This document shows, one piece after another, positions 23,033 to 30,785 of a stretch of DNA of 49,096 nucleotides (the stretch's first letter is position 1; each line of letters begins with the position of its first letter). This DNA is from Lachnospiraceae bacterium MD308. Its GTDB lineage: Bacteria > Bacillota > Clostridia > Lachnospirales > Lachnospiraceae. Location: assembly GCA_010206225.2 (NCBI GenBank), contig VIQU02000028.1, positions 1-49,096 of the forward strand. The letters run 5' to 3'. Under the pieces are notes generated by a model that was not told the DNA's origin, did not search any database, and saw nothing but the letters and a program-made list of their open reading frames with translations. Both the position numbers and the translations under genes were made by a program.

Positions 23033-23441
23033 GGAAGCAATCAGAGTAGCAAGAAAATATTATGATAATGAAACATACTATCATGTCATGAGAGTTGCTG
23101 CATTTATTACAGAGGATAATTTAATTCCTCCAGAGAATTTAGAAAATTGCGTTGCTTTAGCAATTATGCATGATTTAATAGAGGATACTAATTTTAACTA
23201 TTATAATGACTTCGATACTAGTTTGTATAGCTGCTATATGGATGATTGTTTAAAACTTCTTACAAAGAGCAGCAATGGTACATATGAAGAATATATTCAG
23301 GATATAAAAAATGCATATAAAAATTATCCGGAAGTATATTGGGTGAAACTGGCAGATATGAAAGATCATTTAACACAGACGGGTACACTGACAGACGAAC
23401 TCAAAGAAAAATATTTGAAGGCATTGCCATACTTATTATAA
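23019..23441 (+). CDS. HD-domain hydrolase, SpoT/RelA-type, 140 aa
   Basis: HD phosphohydrolases use a His/Asp metal site. H22 (in TYYHVMRVA), H51-D52 (IMHDLIEDT) and D113 (VKLADMKDHL) match the layout of the (p)ppGpp hydrolase domain of SpoT and its small homologues. The protein is hydrolase-only. It could lower alarmone levels in the host or cleave another nucleotide; the substrate is inferred from similarity of motif spacing. Confidence 0.87.
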   Translation: MGLIEEAIRVARKYYDNETYYHVMRVAAFITEDNLIPPENLENCVALAIMHDLIEDTNFNYYNDFDTSLYSCYMDDCLKLLTKSSNGTYEEYIQDIKNAYKNYPEVYWVKLADMKDHLTQTGTLTDELKEKYLKALPYLL

Positions 23442-23477
23442 AAGCCGCATTTCATAGGGAAAATTGGAGGTATAAAG

Positions 23478-23735
23478 ATGAAACAGCATATTATTTATGA
23501 GTGTGAAAAGTGTGGTAAAAGGTCAAAAGACAGAGAAAAAATTATGATATGCGAAGCTGCACATTTGGGATTGTCCGTTGCAGAAAAGAAGGAGTGGGAA
23601 CAGTTAAAAGAGAAAGTCAGATATAAGAGTGCAATTGTTAGTGGTTGTAAGAATGAGCAGACGGATAAAGAGTTTGATGATGCGATTCACGAATTGATGG
23701 ATTTTGAGAAATTGCATGGAATAGAGGAGAGCTAG
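23478..23735 (+). CDS. Small zinc-finger/coiled protein, 85 aa
   Basis: ATG start behind GGAGG with a junction motif (23441-23457) upstream. YECEKCGKRSKDREKIMICEAAH offers C-x2-C and C-x3-H ligands; a charged helix follows. Its stop is 2 nt before the next start. Confidence 0.74.
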   Translation: MKQHIIYECEKCGKRSKDREKIMICEAAHLGLSVAEKKEWEQLKEKVRYKSAIVSGCKNEQTDKEFDDAIHELMDFEKLHGIEES

Positions 23736-23737
23736 TC

Positions 23738-24601
23738 ATGAGTGATAAAAAGATGAAAAGAGACGATTTAGGAAATCGTATGAAAACATTTTATGAAGAG
23801 ATTTCTAAAATAAGATTAATGAGACGTTGTCCAGTCATTTGCCGTCTGGACGGCAAGGCGTTCCATACATTTACCAGAGGATTCAAAAGACCATTTGATG
23901 ATGTTCTTATCAAAACAATGCAGGAGACAGCAAAGTATCTCTGCGAAAATATACAGGGATGCCAATTAGCGTATACACAGTCGGATGAGATTTCTTTGCT
24001 ACTAATTGATTATCAGAGATTTGAAACATCGGCATGGTTTGATTATGAAATCCAGAAAATGTGTAGTATTTCTGCAAGTATGGCGACTATGGCTTTTAAT
24101 CGGATATTTAGTGAAACTGTGTCTGATTTGAAGGTTGATAATACAAAACCAATGAATAGATATTTTGAGGCTGTTTATTTAGGAGCCATGTTTGATGCCA
24201 GAGTATTTAATATTCCTAAAGAAGAAGCAACCAATTATTTCTACTGGCGGCAACTTGACGCTTCCAGAAACAGTATTCAGATGGTAGGACAAGCAAATTT
24301 TAGTAATAAAGAATTACAGCATAAATCTTGTAATGATATTCAGGATATGCTTATGACTCAGAAGGGGATTAACTGGAATGACTTGCCTACATATCAGAAA
24401 CGTGGGAGCTGCATAATAAAGGAAGATTATTTTACCTATACAGATGAACACGGAATGTTGATTGAAATAGATGCTGATGAAGTTGGAATCTTTGTTGATG
24501 AATTAACAGTTAGAAACCGTTGGATCATTGATAAAAATATCCCTATTTTCAAGGGAGAAGGCAGAGAATATATTGAACGGTTTGTGAATGTAGGAGACTG
24601 A
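23738..24601 (+). CDS. Thg1-like tRNA 5'-end guanylyltransferase (3'-5' polymerase), 287 aa
   Basis: Thg1 enzymes add G to the 5' end of tRNA-His; bacterial and phage Thg1-like proteins repair truncated or mismatched tRNA 5' ends, polymerising 3' to 5'. Metal-binding residues appear in RLDGKAFHTFTR (36-47, D38) and YTQSDEISLLL (79-89, D83), followed by SASMATMAFNRIF and DARVFNIP. Length matches the family. With degenerate tRNA-like elements 7 kb away, a tRNA-repair role is attractive but inferred. Start ATG 23738 behind GAGGAG. Confidence 0.93.
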   Translation: MSDKKMKRDDLGNRMKTFYEEISKIRLMRRCPVICRLDGKAFHTFTRGFKRPFDDVLIKTMQETAKYLCENIQGCQLAYTQSDEISLLLIDYQRFETSAWFDYEIQKMCSISASMATMAFNRIFSETVSDLKVDNTKPMNRYFEAVYLGAMFDARVFNIPKEEATNYFYWRQLDASRNSIQMVGQANFSNKELQHKSCNDIQDMLMTQKGINWNDLPTYQKRGSCIIKEDYFTYTDEHGMLIEIDADEVGIFVDELTVRNRWIIDKNIPIFKGEGREYIERFVNVGD

Positions 24602-24603
24602 TT

Positions 24604-24882
24604 ATGAAACTTGTATATGATAAACAGATTAATATTGATATTGGTCAAGAATTCTATGGAATTATTGCAAGTTCAAATAGTACCTATAATGGGATATATC
24701 ATATTATAGTGGATGATATTGATTGGAATACAGAAGAAATTATTTTTTCAATTGCTCAACCATGTAGGTATGTTTCTTGCCATTTAGAAGAATTTATTAA
24801 ATATGTTTTTGATTCTGAAAAAGAGGCAAGAGAAAATTTAGAAGAGTTAGACATAGATGAGGGAATATTTAAGTACCAATGA
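24604..24882 (+). CDS. Hypothetical protein, 92 aa
   Basis: Starts 2 nt after the Thg1-like stop and is probably translationally coupled. A beta-rich N-terminus (INIDIGQEFYGIIASSNSTY) is followed by an acidic C-terminal helix (DSEKEARENLEELDIDEG). No family recognised. Confidence 0.72.
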   Translation: MKLVYDKQINIDIGQEFYGIIASSNSTYNGIYHIIVDDIDWNTEEIIFSIAQPCRYVSCHLEEFIKYVFDSEKEARENLEELDIDEGIFKYQ

Positions 24883-24909
24883 ATCTAACATTTCAAAGCC
24901 TTATTCAAT

Positions 24910-24953
24910 CAATATATAGTATGTAATTAAGAAAATTATAACAATATATAGTA
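24910..24953 (+). repeat. Two copies of CAATATATAGTA
   Basis: The exact 12-mer lies at 24910-24921 and 24942-24953, in the leader of the 703-aa gene; a third copy is at 27820-27831. In the third place its reverse complement serves as a plausible -10 box. The two here precede the gene by 20-64 bases and may be promoter elements. Confidence 0.5.
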
Positions 24954-24973
24954 CAAGAAAAGGAGATTAAACT

Positions 24974-27085
24974 ATGGAATTTACAGAAATGAGAAACAAA
25001 TTGATGGAAAACTTTAATGAGATGACAAAAGATGTAGATCATCTGTTTGAAGTGGCAGTAAACAAGGATGAATTATGGAATCTGTATCTTGATAGTTTCC
25101 CAGCAGGAACTAATGAGATTTACAGAGAGCGAAGGTGGCATGATTGTAGTTGCTGTCGCCAGTTTATCAAGACGATTGGAAATGTTGTTGTAATTAAAAA
25201 TGGAGAGATTATAACCATTTGGGATTTTAGAACAGATGATAGTACATATCAGCCAGTGTTAGATGCTCTGTCAAGTTTTATCAAGTCTCATGCTGTATCA
25301 AATATTTTTGTGAGTAAGTTTAAGAAAATCGGTACTTTGCAGAATTATGAAGAATTAGAAAATGGTAAGGTGCAGGAATGGACTCATTTTTATTTAGAGT
25401 TGCCTGATAAATTTGTGGACAGAAGTAGTCGTTCAGAAGGTGATATTAAAGGTAGCTTTAGAGATACGAGGAATGTCTTTAAGCGTTCTCTTGATGAGAT
25501 TACAATGGATTCCATTGATACAATTTTGGAACTTATCAATTCCAATACTCTTTACAAAGGAGAAGAGTGGAAGGGTGTGCTTGGTGAATTTAAGAAATAC
25601 AAGAAAGAATATGATAAACTCATTTCTGATGTTGAAAGAGATAATTATGCATGGGAACAGTCGGTAAAAGCAGGTATCGCTATTGGACGAATCAGAAATC
25701 ACAGTATTGGAACACTGCTTGTCAATGTAAGCGAAGAAATGGATTTGGATACAGCAGTTAAAAAGTATGAACAGATTGTAGCGCCTGCAAATTACAAGCG
25801 TCCAAAGGCAATTTATACAAAGAGGATGCTTGAAGATGCAAAGAAAACCATTACAGAACTTGGATATCTGGATTCTTTACAGAGAAGATTTGCTAATTTG
25901 GATGATATTACAGTAAATAATATTTTGTTCTCGAATAGAGATGCTGCTAAGAGGATTGTCGGTGCAGATGATATTTTTGGAGAGATGGAAAAGGATGTTG
26001 CTGTAAATCCGAGAAAGTTTTCTAAGGTTGATGAGATTCCAGTAAAAGATTTTATTGAAAATATATTACCAACTGCAAAGGATATTGAAATATATTTGGA
26101 AAACAAACATACGTCTAATATGGTTTCGCTAATTGCTCCAAAAATCAAAAATTCAAAAACTATGTTCAAATGGAATAATGGATTTTCTTGGGCGTATAGT
26201 GGAAATATTACAGACAGTGATATTACACAGAGAGTACAAAATGCTGGCGGTCGTATTGACGGAGTTTTAAGATTTTCACATAGTTGGAATTATGAGGGTA
26301 TGCGAAATGGATCACTTATGGATTTACATGTATTCATGCCTGGCTCAAATCAAAAAGTAGAATATAAAAATGGAAAAGAAATTCATGACAACTATGGAAA
26401 CAATGAGCGTGTTGGATGGAATCATAGACAGCATTTGCCTTCTGGTGGAGTACAAGATGTTGATTATGTTAATGTAGCACCAGTCGGATATATTCCTGTA
26501 GAAAATACAACATTTCCATCAATTGAAAAATTGAAAGAAGGAATATATACATTTAAAATTCATAACTGGAATTTTAGAAATCCGACAACTGGTGGTTTTA
26601 AAGCAGAAATCGCTTTTGATGGACAAGTTTATAGATTTATTAGAAGAGAACCTTTACAGCATAAGGAATGGATAACTTTAGCAAAGTTAGAACTTAAAAA
26701 TGGTCATTTTGAAATAATAGAAATGATGGAAAATGATACTACTCCTATTGAAATTTGGGGATTAAAGACTAATCAATTTATTCCTGTATCAGCAATTAGT
26801 TATAGTCCAAATTACTTTGATGAGCAGGACGGTATTGGACATAGACATTTGTTCTTCTTCTTAAAGGATTGTGTAAATGCAGAAGAACCAAACGGATATT
26901 ACAATGAATTTTTGAAGAATGAACTTGCAGAACATAAGAGGGTATTTGAGGCTCTTGGAGCAAAATGTCATGTGGAAAATACAGAGGATCAGCTTTCTGG
27001 AATTGGCTTCAGTATGACTAAGAGAGCAGAATTGATTGTTAAAGTAAAAGGTGCAACAGAAAGAATTATGAAGGTAAAATTTTAA
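24974..27085 (+). CDS. Large phage-type protein with YfaP/DUF2135-like domain, 703 aa
   Basis: ATG start behind AAAAGGAG. The first 150 residues contain YRERRWHDCSCCRQF, a Cys-Cys cluster seen in a family common in gut phages (from memory). Around residues 430-560, LRFSHSWNYEGMRNGSLMDLHVFMPG and later GIYTFKIHNWNFR resemble the DUF2135/YfaP beta-sandwich. No signal peptide or membrane span. It is the longest gene of the window and is paired with the 129-aa gene behind it. Role unknown, possibly virion or host-interaction. Confidence 0.82.
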   Translation: MEFTEMRNKLMENFNEMTKDVDHLFEVAVNKDELWNLYLDSFPAGTNEIYRERRWHDCSCCRQFIKTIGNVVVIKNGEIITIWDFRTDDSTYQPVLDALSSFIKSHAVSNIFVSKFKKIGTLQNYEELENGKVQEWTHFYLELPDKFVDRSSRSEGDIKGSFRDTRNVFKRSLDEITMDSIDTILELINSNTLYKGEEWKGVLGEFKKYKKEYDKLISDVERDNYAWEQSVKAGIAIGRIRNHSIGTLLVNVSEEMDLDTAVKKYEQIVAPANYKRPKAIYTKRMLEDAKKTITELGYLDSLQRRFANLDDITVNNILFSNRDAAKRIVGADDIFGEMEKDVAVNPRKFSKVDEIPVKDFIENILPTAKDIEIYLENKHTSNMVSLIAPKIKNSKTMFKWNNGFSWAYSGNITDSDITQRVQNAGGRIDGVLRFSHSWNYEGMRNGSLMDLHVFMPGSNQKVEYKNGKEIHDNYGNNERVGWNHRQHLPSGGVQDVDYVNVAPVGYIPVENTTFPSIEKLKEGIYTFKIHNWNFRNPTTGGFKAEIAFDGQVYRFIRREPLQHKEWITLAKLELKNGHFEIIEMMENDTTPIEIWGLKTNQFIPVSAISYSPNYFDEQDGIGHRHLFFFLKDCVNAEEPNGYYNEFLKNELAEHKRVFEALGAKCHVENTEDQLSGIGFSMTKRAELIVKVKGATERIMKVKF

Positions 27086-27106
27086 TCAAAAAAGGAGAAA
27101 GAGATT

Positions 27107-27496
27107 ATGGCAGTAGAAAACATTTTTGAGTATGAAACAAGGAATAAGATACGTTTTTCATTCAGAGGGTTGATTTCAGTCGAGGATTTATGGGACTTGT
27201 CGTTGAACAACTTAGATTCTATTTATAAGGATTTGAAGAAACAGTCAAAACAGTCTGAAGAGGAAAGCCTTTTGAACATTAAGACTCAGGAAGATGAGCT
27301 TCTGAATGTTCAGATTGAGATCGTAAAGTATATTGTATCTGTAAAGTTGGCAGAAAAAGAAGCAAGAGAAAAGGCAACTGCTAAGAAAGCCCAGAAGCAG
27401 AAGATTATGTCTATCATCGCAGCAAAACAGGATGAAGCATTGCAGAACAGTTCTATTGATGATTTGCAGAAGATGTTGGATGAATTAGATGGTTAA
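27107..27496 (+). CDS. Conserved phage-type helical protein, 129 aa
   Basis: ATG start behind AAAAGGAG, 21 nt after the 703-aa gene. Contains FSFRGLISVEDLWDLSLNNLD and a long charged helix (KLAEKEAREKATAKKAQKQK). I know this pattern from Lachnospiraceae phages and prophages where it often accompanies the preceding protein; function is not established. Confidence 0.8.
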   Translation: MAVENIFEYETRNKIRFSFRGLISVEDLWDLSLNNLDSIYKDLKKQSKQSEEESLLNIKTQEDELLNVQIEIVKYIVSVKLAEKEAREKATAKKAQKQKIMSIIAAKQDEALQNSSIDDLQKMLDELDG

Positions 27497-27510
27497 TTAA
27501 GATGTGTGGT

Positions 27511-27542
27511 CATGTGATAGTTAAGACTGTTACATGGCCAAT
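27511..27542 (+). terminator. Hairpin after the 129-aa gene
   Basis: TGGTCATGT pairs with ACATGGCCA, with one wobble pair; there is only a weak T-tract. It lies just before a second, stronger hairpin at 27581-27616. Confidence 0.45.
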
Positions 27543-27580
27543 TTAATCAAAAGGCAATGAAAAATTCATTTTATGTCATT

Positions 27581-27617
27581 AAATGTGGCATAAACCGAAA
27601 AGCTCATGCCACATTTT
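27581..27617. terminator. Bidirectional terminator
   Basis: AAATGTGGCAT (27581-27591) and ATGCCACATTT (27606-27616) are perfect complements with T-runs on both strands. It ends the plus-strand operon and the minus-strand gene at 27627. Confidence 0.8.
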
Positions 27618-27626
27618 AGTTATTAC

Positions 27627-27755
27627 TTATTTCTTTTTAGTTTGTGCTAATGCACTTCCAGCAACAGATTTAGAATCGTCACTAAATCGTTTATCTCTAA
27701 GAATCCTAGATGCTTTTTTGGCGACTTTCTTAGAAGTTTGCTTTCTGTTTGGCAT
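27627..27755 (-). CDS. Small basic conserved protein, 42 aa
   Basis: The minus-strand ATG at 27755 follows AAAGGAGGCTACACT. It is almost all Lys/Arg/Ser/Ala: NRKQTSKKVAKKASRIL, then SKSVAGSALAQTKKK. This matches a widespread family of about 43 residues found on plasmids, prophages and chromosomes with no known function, perhaps DNA-associated. Longer upstream frames lack a ribosome site. Confidence 0.85.
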   Translation of the reverse strand: MPNRKQTSKKVAKKASRILRDKRFSDDSKSVAGSALAQTKKK

Positions 27756-27825
27756 AGTGTAGCCTCCTTTCTCATAATAAAATACCTCCCATTTATTGTA
27801 CAGAACATTAGTTCTTGCACAATAT

Positions 27826-27854
27826 ATAGTATTGCATGTGTATGAGAAAGTCAA
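27826..27854 (-). promoter_or_regulatory. Promoter of the 42-aa gene
   Basis: On the minus strand TTGACT (27854-27849) and TACTAT (27831-27826) are 17 bp apart. The -10 box lies inside the third copy of the 12-mer CAATATATAGTA, read in reverse complement. Confidence 0.5.
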
Positions 27855-27899
27855 TAAAATTTTTATAAAAATAGTTAAATAATTATAAAGGAGTAGTAA

Positions 27900-28034
27900 A
27901 TGAGTAAATCAATTCAGTTAGATTCAGATGGTAATGACATTACATGTATGAAAGAATTTGATGCTTTGAAGTATCCATGTAGAGAATGTAATAGAGAAGA
28001 ATGTGATGAAAGAGAGGTGTCTAATGAAACATAA
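27900..28034 (+). CDS. Small Cys-containing protein, 44 aa
   Basis: ATG 27900 follows AAAGGAG. Contains YPCRECNREECDE, a possible metal-binding knuckle. Its last codons overlap the start of the next gene by 11 nt. Confidence 0.55.
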   Translation: MSKSIQLDSDGNDITCMKEFDALKYPCRECNREECDEREVSNET

Positions 28035-28194
28035 ATATTATATTTCGGTGGTTATACAAGGGGGATTCGTTGGATTATATTATAGCCTTGATTATACATT
28101 GAACACTATAGAAGGAATCCAAAAAGTTTCAGAAGAAATCCATAATGATGGATATGAAAATCCAGTTATTTTATTTTTTAAAGAATTAAAATAG
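28024..28194 (+). CDS. Hypothetical protein, 56 aa
   Basis: ATG 28024 follows AGAGAGGTG; the in-frame ATGs at 28003 and 28006 lie before that ribosome site. KYYISVVIQGGFVGLYYSLD is a beta hairpin-like start, followed by a helix. No family recognised. Confidence 0.6.
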   Translation: MKHKYYISVVIQGGFVGLYYSLDYTLNTIEGIQKVSEEIHNDGYENPVILFFKELK

Positions 28195-28269
28195 TGCCTA
28201 TAAAATGAAACTTTCAAGTAAGAAAAGAGAAATATATATCACAAAAATGAAAAGGAGAGATGATAAATT

Positions 28270-29040
28270 ATGTGTAATTTTAAGAGTGGAATTATTTTGA
28301 AGAACAAGGTGGTTTTAGCACCAGAAGGAAATGAAAGCCATTCAGATTTATTGGAAAGTCTTGGAATTGAAGATACTCACATGAATGCATCTAAAACATT
28401 TGTAAGAGCAGAGTTAATTCCTAAAAACGATGACAAAATGATAGATGTAAAAGAGTGGAGATATAAGGTTGATCAGGATATTGTGCCTGATTGGTACGAA
28501 AAAGATCCAGAGAGATACGAACAGGATTTTAGAAGTGCAGTTGAAGAATATATGAATGAGTGGAGAAAACAGTTAAAATTCATTTGTGGGCATTATTGGA
28601 CAAGTGTTCAGGATGGGAATCGTACATATTATTTTATGAATGGGATTCTTAAAAAGTTAGACTTTGGTGAAACAAATAATTACGCAGAATCTTATGTGCG
28701 GAGAGATCTTATTAATAGTGAGTTGGCAGAGGATTTAAAGAAAGAATTTGGAGATAAACTTGTTCCGATTTCTCTTGATTTGACTTCTATGGATGGATTT
28801 AAAGATTATGAAAGTGTTGAGGGTGATATTTTGGCAATTCCAAATATTCAGTTACTTATGAAATTTGGTGAGAATATTCCGCTGATTAATAATTGGTATT
28901 GGCTTGCAAATCCGAATCAGACACCAAAACGAGGGGATTCCCACTTTGTTCGGTACGTTGGCTCCAATGGCAATGTGAACTGCCGCGATTGCGGCTGGGG
29001 TGGCAAGGGTGTACGTCCGTTTTTCATCCTTCAATCTTAA
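28270..29040 (+). CDS. DGR target protein with C-terminal variable region, 256 aa
   Basis: The last 27 codons (28940-29021) are a mutated copy of the template repeat at 29533-29614. The C-terminal sequence ends in GVRPFF, typical of the C-type-lectin fold that displays DGR-varied residues. The N-terminal 200 residues begin MCNFKSGIILKNKVV and resemble uncharacterised phage proteins (from memory), not a tail fibre. Versus the template, Q to R, N to G (three), Y to C, N to R and D to G are seen. ATG start behind AAGGAGAG. Presumed role: variable binding protein. Confidence 0.9.
   Translation: MCNFKSGIILKNKVVLAPEGNESHSDLLESLGIEDTHMNASKTFVRAELIPKNDDKMIDVKEWRYKVDQDIVPDWYEKDPERYEQDFRSAVEEYMNEWRKQLKFICGHYWTSVQDGNRTYYFMNGILKKLDFGETNNYAESYVRRDLINSELAEDLKKEFGDKLVPISLDLTSMDGFKDYESVEGDILAIPNIQLLMKFGENIPLINNWYWLANPNQTPKRGDSHFVRYVGSNGNVNCRDCGWGGKGVRPFFILQS
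28940..29021 (+). repeat. DGR variable region (VR)
   Basis: 82 bp aligned without gaps to the TR at 29533-29614. The twelve mismatches (28952, 28960, 28961, 28982, 28984, 28985, 28993, 28994, 28999, 29000, 29003, 29007) all fall on TR adenines: eleven A-to-G and one A-to-C. The last 14 bases before 29021 match perfectly, as expected for the initiation-of-mutagenic-homology end; beyond 29021 similarity stops. Confidence 0.96.
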
Positions 29041-29082
29041 ATCTTTGAATCTTGCGAAAAACCATCGGGTAGCCAGTAACCA

Positions 29083-29100
29083 GGAATGCGTCAGCATTCC
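29083..29100 (+). promoter_or_regulatory. DGR hairpin/cruciform downstream of VR
   Basis: GGAATGC-GTCA-GCATTCC: 7-bp stem with a 4-nt loop, 61 bp beyond the VR and 42 bp after the target stop. In the Bordetella phage DGR a similar short stem with a tetraloop just after the VR stimulates target recognition. The placement here fits, though it is farther from the VR. Confidence 0.65.
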
Positions 29101-29141
29101 GTAGGCATCTGATGAGCGACTGAAAGGAGCGGGGAAAACCA

Positions 29142-29510
29142 GTGAGCGAAGCGAAACTGGATGTTATAGTAAAAGCAATAAATCTTATGGAATATACTAT
29201 GACAATTACATCAAACCGAAAGAGGTATCCAGTTAAGCATTTAACATTGGTAAAACGCATCCAAAATCGCTGTATGGATATATATGAATATTTGCTTGAT
29301 GCAAATAGGCTGAAATTGGATACTTCAAAATCGGAACGCCAAGAATTACAAACAAAAGCAATTTCATGTTGTGATAAGTTGTCTTGTTATGTGGAACTTT
29401 CTATGAAATTGAAATTAATTGGAAGTGATACAGTAGGATATTGGCAGAAACAAATAAATGATGTGAAATATATGAGTATTGCATGGCGTTCAAAAGATAA
29501 AGAGAGATAA
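29142..29510 (+). CDS. avd: DGR accessory protein Avd, 122 aa
   Basis: Avd is a four-helix-bundle protein that forms a pentamer and binds the DGR reverse transcriptase and template RNA. The protein is all-helical and basic (MTITSNRKRYPVKHLTLVKR, then CMDIYEYLLDANRLKL) and of usual length. It starts at GTG 29142 behind AGGAGCGGGG. Position between VR and TR is the classical Avd site. Confidence 0.88.
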   Translation: MSEAKLDVIVKAINLMEYTMTITSNRKRYPVKHLTLVKRIQNRCMDIYEYLLDANRLKLDTSKSERQELQTKAISCCDKLSCYVELSMKLKLIGSDTVGYWQKQINDVKYMSIAWRSKDKER

Positions 29511-29532
29511 TTTTAGGTTGTTTGTTGTATGA

Positions 29533-29614
29533 CCCACTTTGTTCAGTACGTTAACTCCAATGGCAATGTGAACTACAACGATTGCAACTGGAATGACAAA
29601 GGTGTACGTCCGTT
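29533..29614 (+). repeat. DGR template repeat (TR)
   Basis: Template for the VR: 82 bp, with 24 adenines, many in AAC/AAT codons so that mutation gives varied residues. It lies between avd and the reverse transcriptase gene, the usual place. A short open frame over it (29529-29747) has no ribosome site and is not called; the functional product is the RNA. Confidence 0.95.
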
Positions 29615-29733
29615 CTGGATCGGAAGACGAATGAAAGTAAGAGAAACACTGAAATTAGAGTCCCGATATCAAAAGAATAAACAACCTTTCCTGATTCAAA
29701 AATGTCAGGATAAATACAAAGGAACAAAATACT

Positions 29734-30771
29734 ATGATAGAAGATAAAACAGATTTTGAAAAAGTAGTAGATTTCGGTAATTTGTATCAAGCATATTTAA
29801 AATCTAAATCAGGTAAAGGTTTTTCAAAAAGCAGTCAAAAATTCCAAGTATTAGCTCTTGATGGAATTCATCAAATAAAGAGAAGATTAGAAACTAAAAC
29901 ATATCAAGTATCAAAATACAATGAATTTACAATATATGAACCGAAAGAGAGAGTCATTAAAGCATGTTCGTTTGTAGATAAAATTGTACAGCATAGTTTG
30001 TGTGATAATGTACTGATCCCAAGATTGAATAAAGAGTTTATTCAAACAAATTATGCTGGACAGATTGGCAAAGGTACATTGTATGGATTGGATTGCTTAA
30101 AAGCTCAGATGTATCTTGCATATCAGAAGTATGGATATGATTGTTGGATTATAAAAGCTGATGTTAGCAAGTTCTTTTACAATATCAATCACGATATTTT
30201 GAAGGATATTTTGAAATATTTTATGGAAAATAAAGAAGTGTATTGGCTGTGTGAGAAGTTTATTGATAGTACTGAGGGAGTAGGGCTTCCTTTAGGTAAT
30301 CAAATTAGTCAGGTATATGCACTTTTATATTTATCAGTGTTAGATCACTTTATCACAGGAGAACTTGGAGTTAAATATTATGGTAGATATATGGATGATT
30401 TTTATTTGATAGTGCAAAATAAAGAATATGCGAAATGGTGTTTAGCAGCTATTTATGAGTTTGTGTATTCATTAGGTCTTGAATTAAACAGTAAGACTCA
30501 GGTCATTCCTTTTAAAAATGGAATCAAATTTTGTGGTTTTCATACATATGTGACTTCAGGTGGTAAAGTAATCCGAAAGCTGAAGAACGAAAATAAACGT
30601 GCCGCTAAAAAGAAATTTAAGAAAATGGTTGGATTAGTGAGGTGTGGAAAACTTAGCAAAGAGAAATTTTATGAGAGTTACAATGCTTGGAAAAATCATA
30701 TATCACATGGCAATTGTGTGAAATTAGGATATGAGATGGATAGATATGTAGAAGAGCTATTTGGAAAATAA
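29734..30771 (+). CDS. DGR reverse transcriptase, 345 aa
   Basis: Copies the TR RNA with adenine-specific errors into cDNA that replaces VR. Motif 1-2 region YNEFTIYEPKERVIKA, motif 3 IIKADVSKFFYNIN (catalytic Asp), motif 4 VGLPLGNQISQ (the DGR-type SQ instead of QGxxxSP), and motif 5 YMDD at 219-222, followed by thumb residues with GGKVIRKLKNENKRAAKKKF. Start ATG 29734 behind AAAGGA. Intact and of usual length. Confidence 0.96.
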   Translation: MIEDKTDFEKVVDFGNLYQAYLKSKSGKGFSKSSQKFQVLALDGIHQIKRRLETKTYQVSKYNEFTIYEPKERVIKACSFVDKIVQHSLCDNVLIPRLNKEFIQTNYAGQIGKGTLYGLDCLKAQMYLAYQKYGYDCWIIKADVSKFFYNINHDILKDILKYFMENKEVYWLCEKFIDSTEGVGLPLGNQISQVYALLYLSVLDHFITGELGVKYYGRYMDDFYLIVQNKEYAKWCLAAIYEFVYSLGLELNSKTQVIPFKNGIKFCGFHTYVTSGGKVIRKLKNENKRAAKKKFKKMVGLVRCGKLSKEKFYESYNAWKNHISHGNCVKLGYEMDRYVEELFGK

Positions 30772-30785
30772 AAGAGAGGTTTATT

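Noticed and set aside
25813-26169. Minus-strand open frames inside the 703-aa gene, and similar ones elsewhere (e.g. 9432-9803, 43385-43816, 46820-47386)
   Set aside because: They lie wholly opposite well-supported genes, have no ribosome sites and low-complexity translations typical of antisense of AT-rich coding DNA.
29529-29747. Open frame covering the template repeat and downstream
   Set aside because: No ribosome site; its similarity to the target C-terminus is explained by the TR acting as RNA template.
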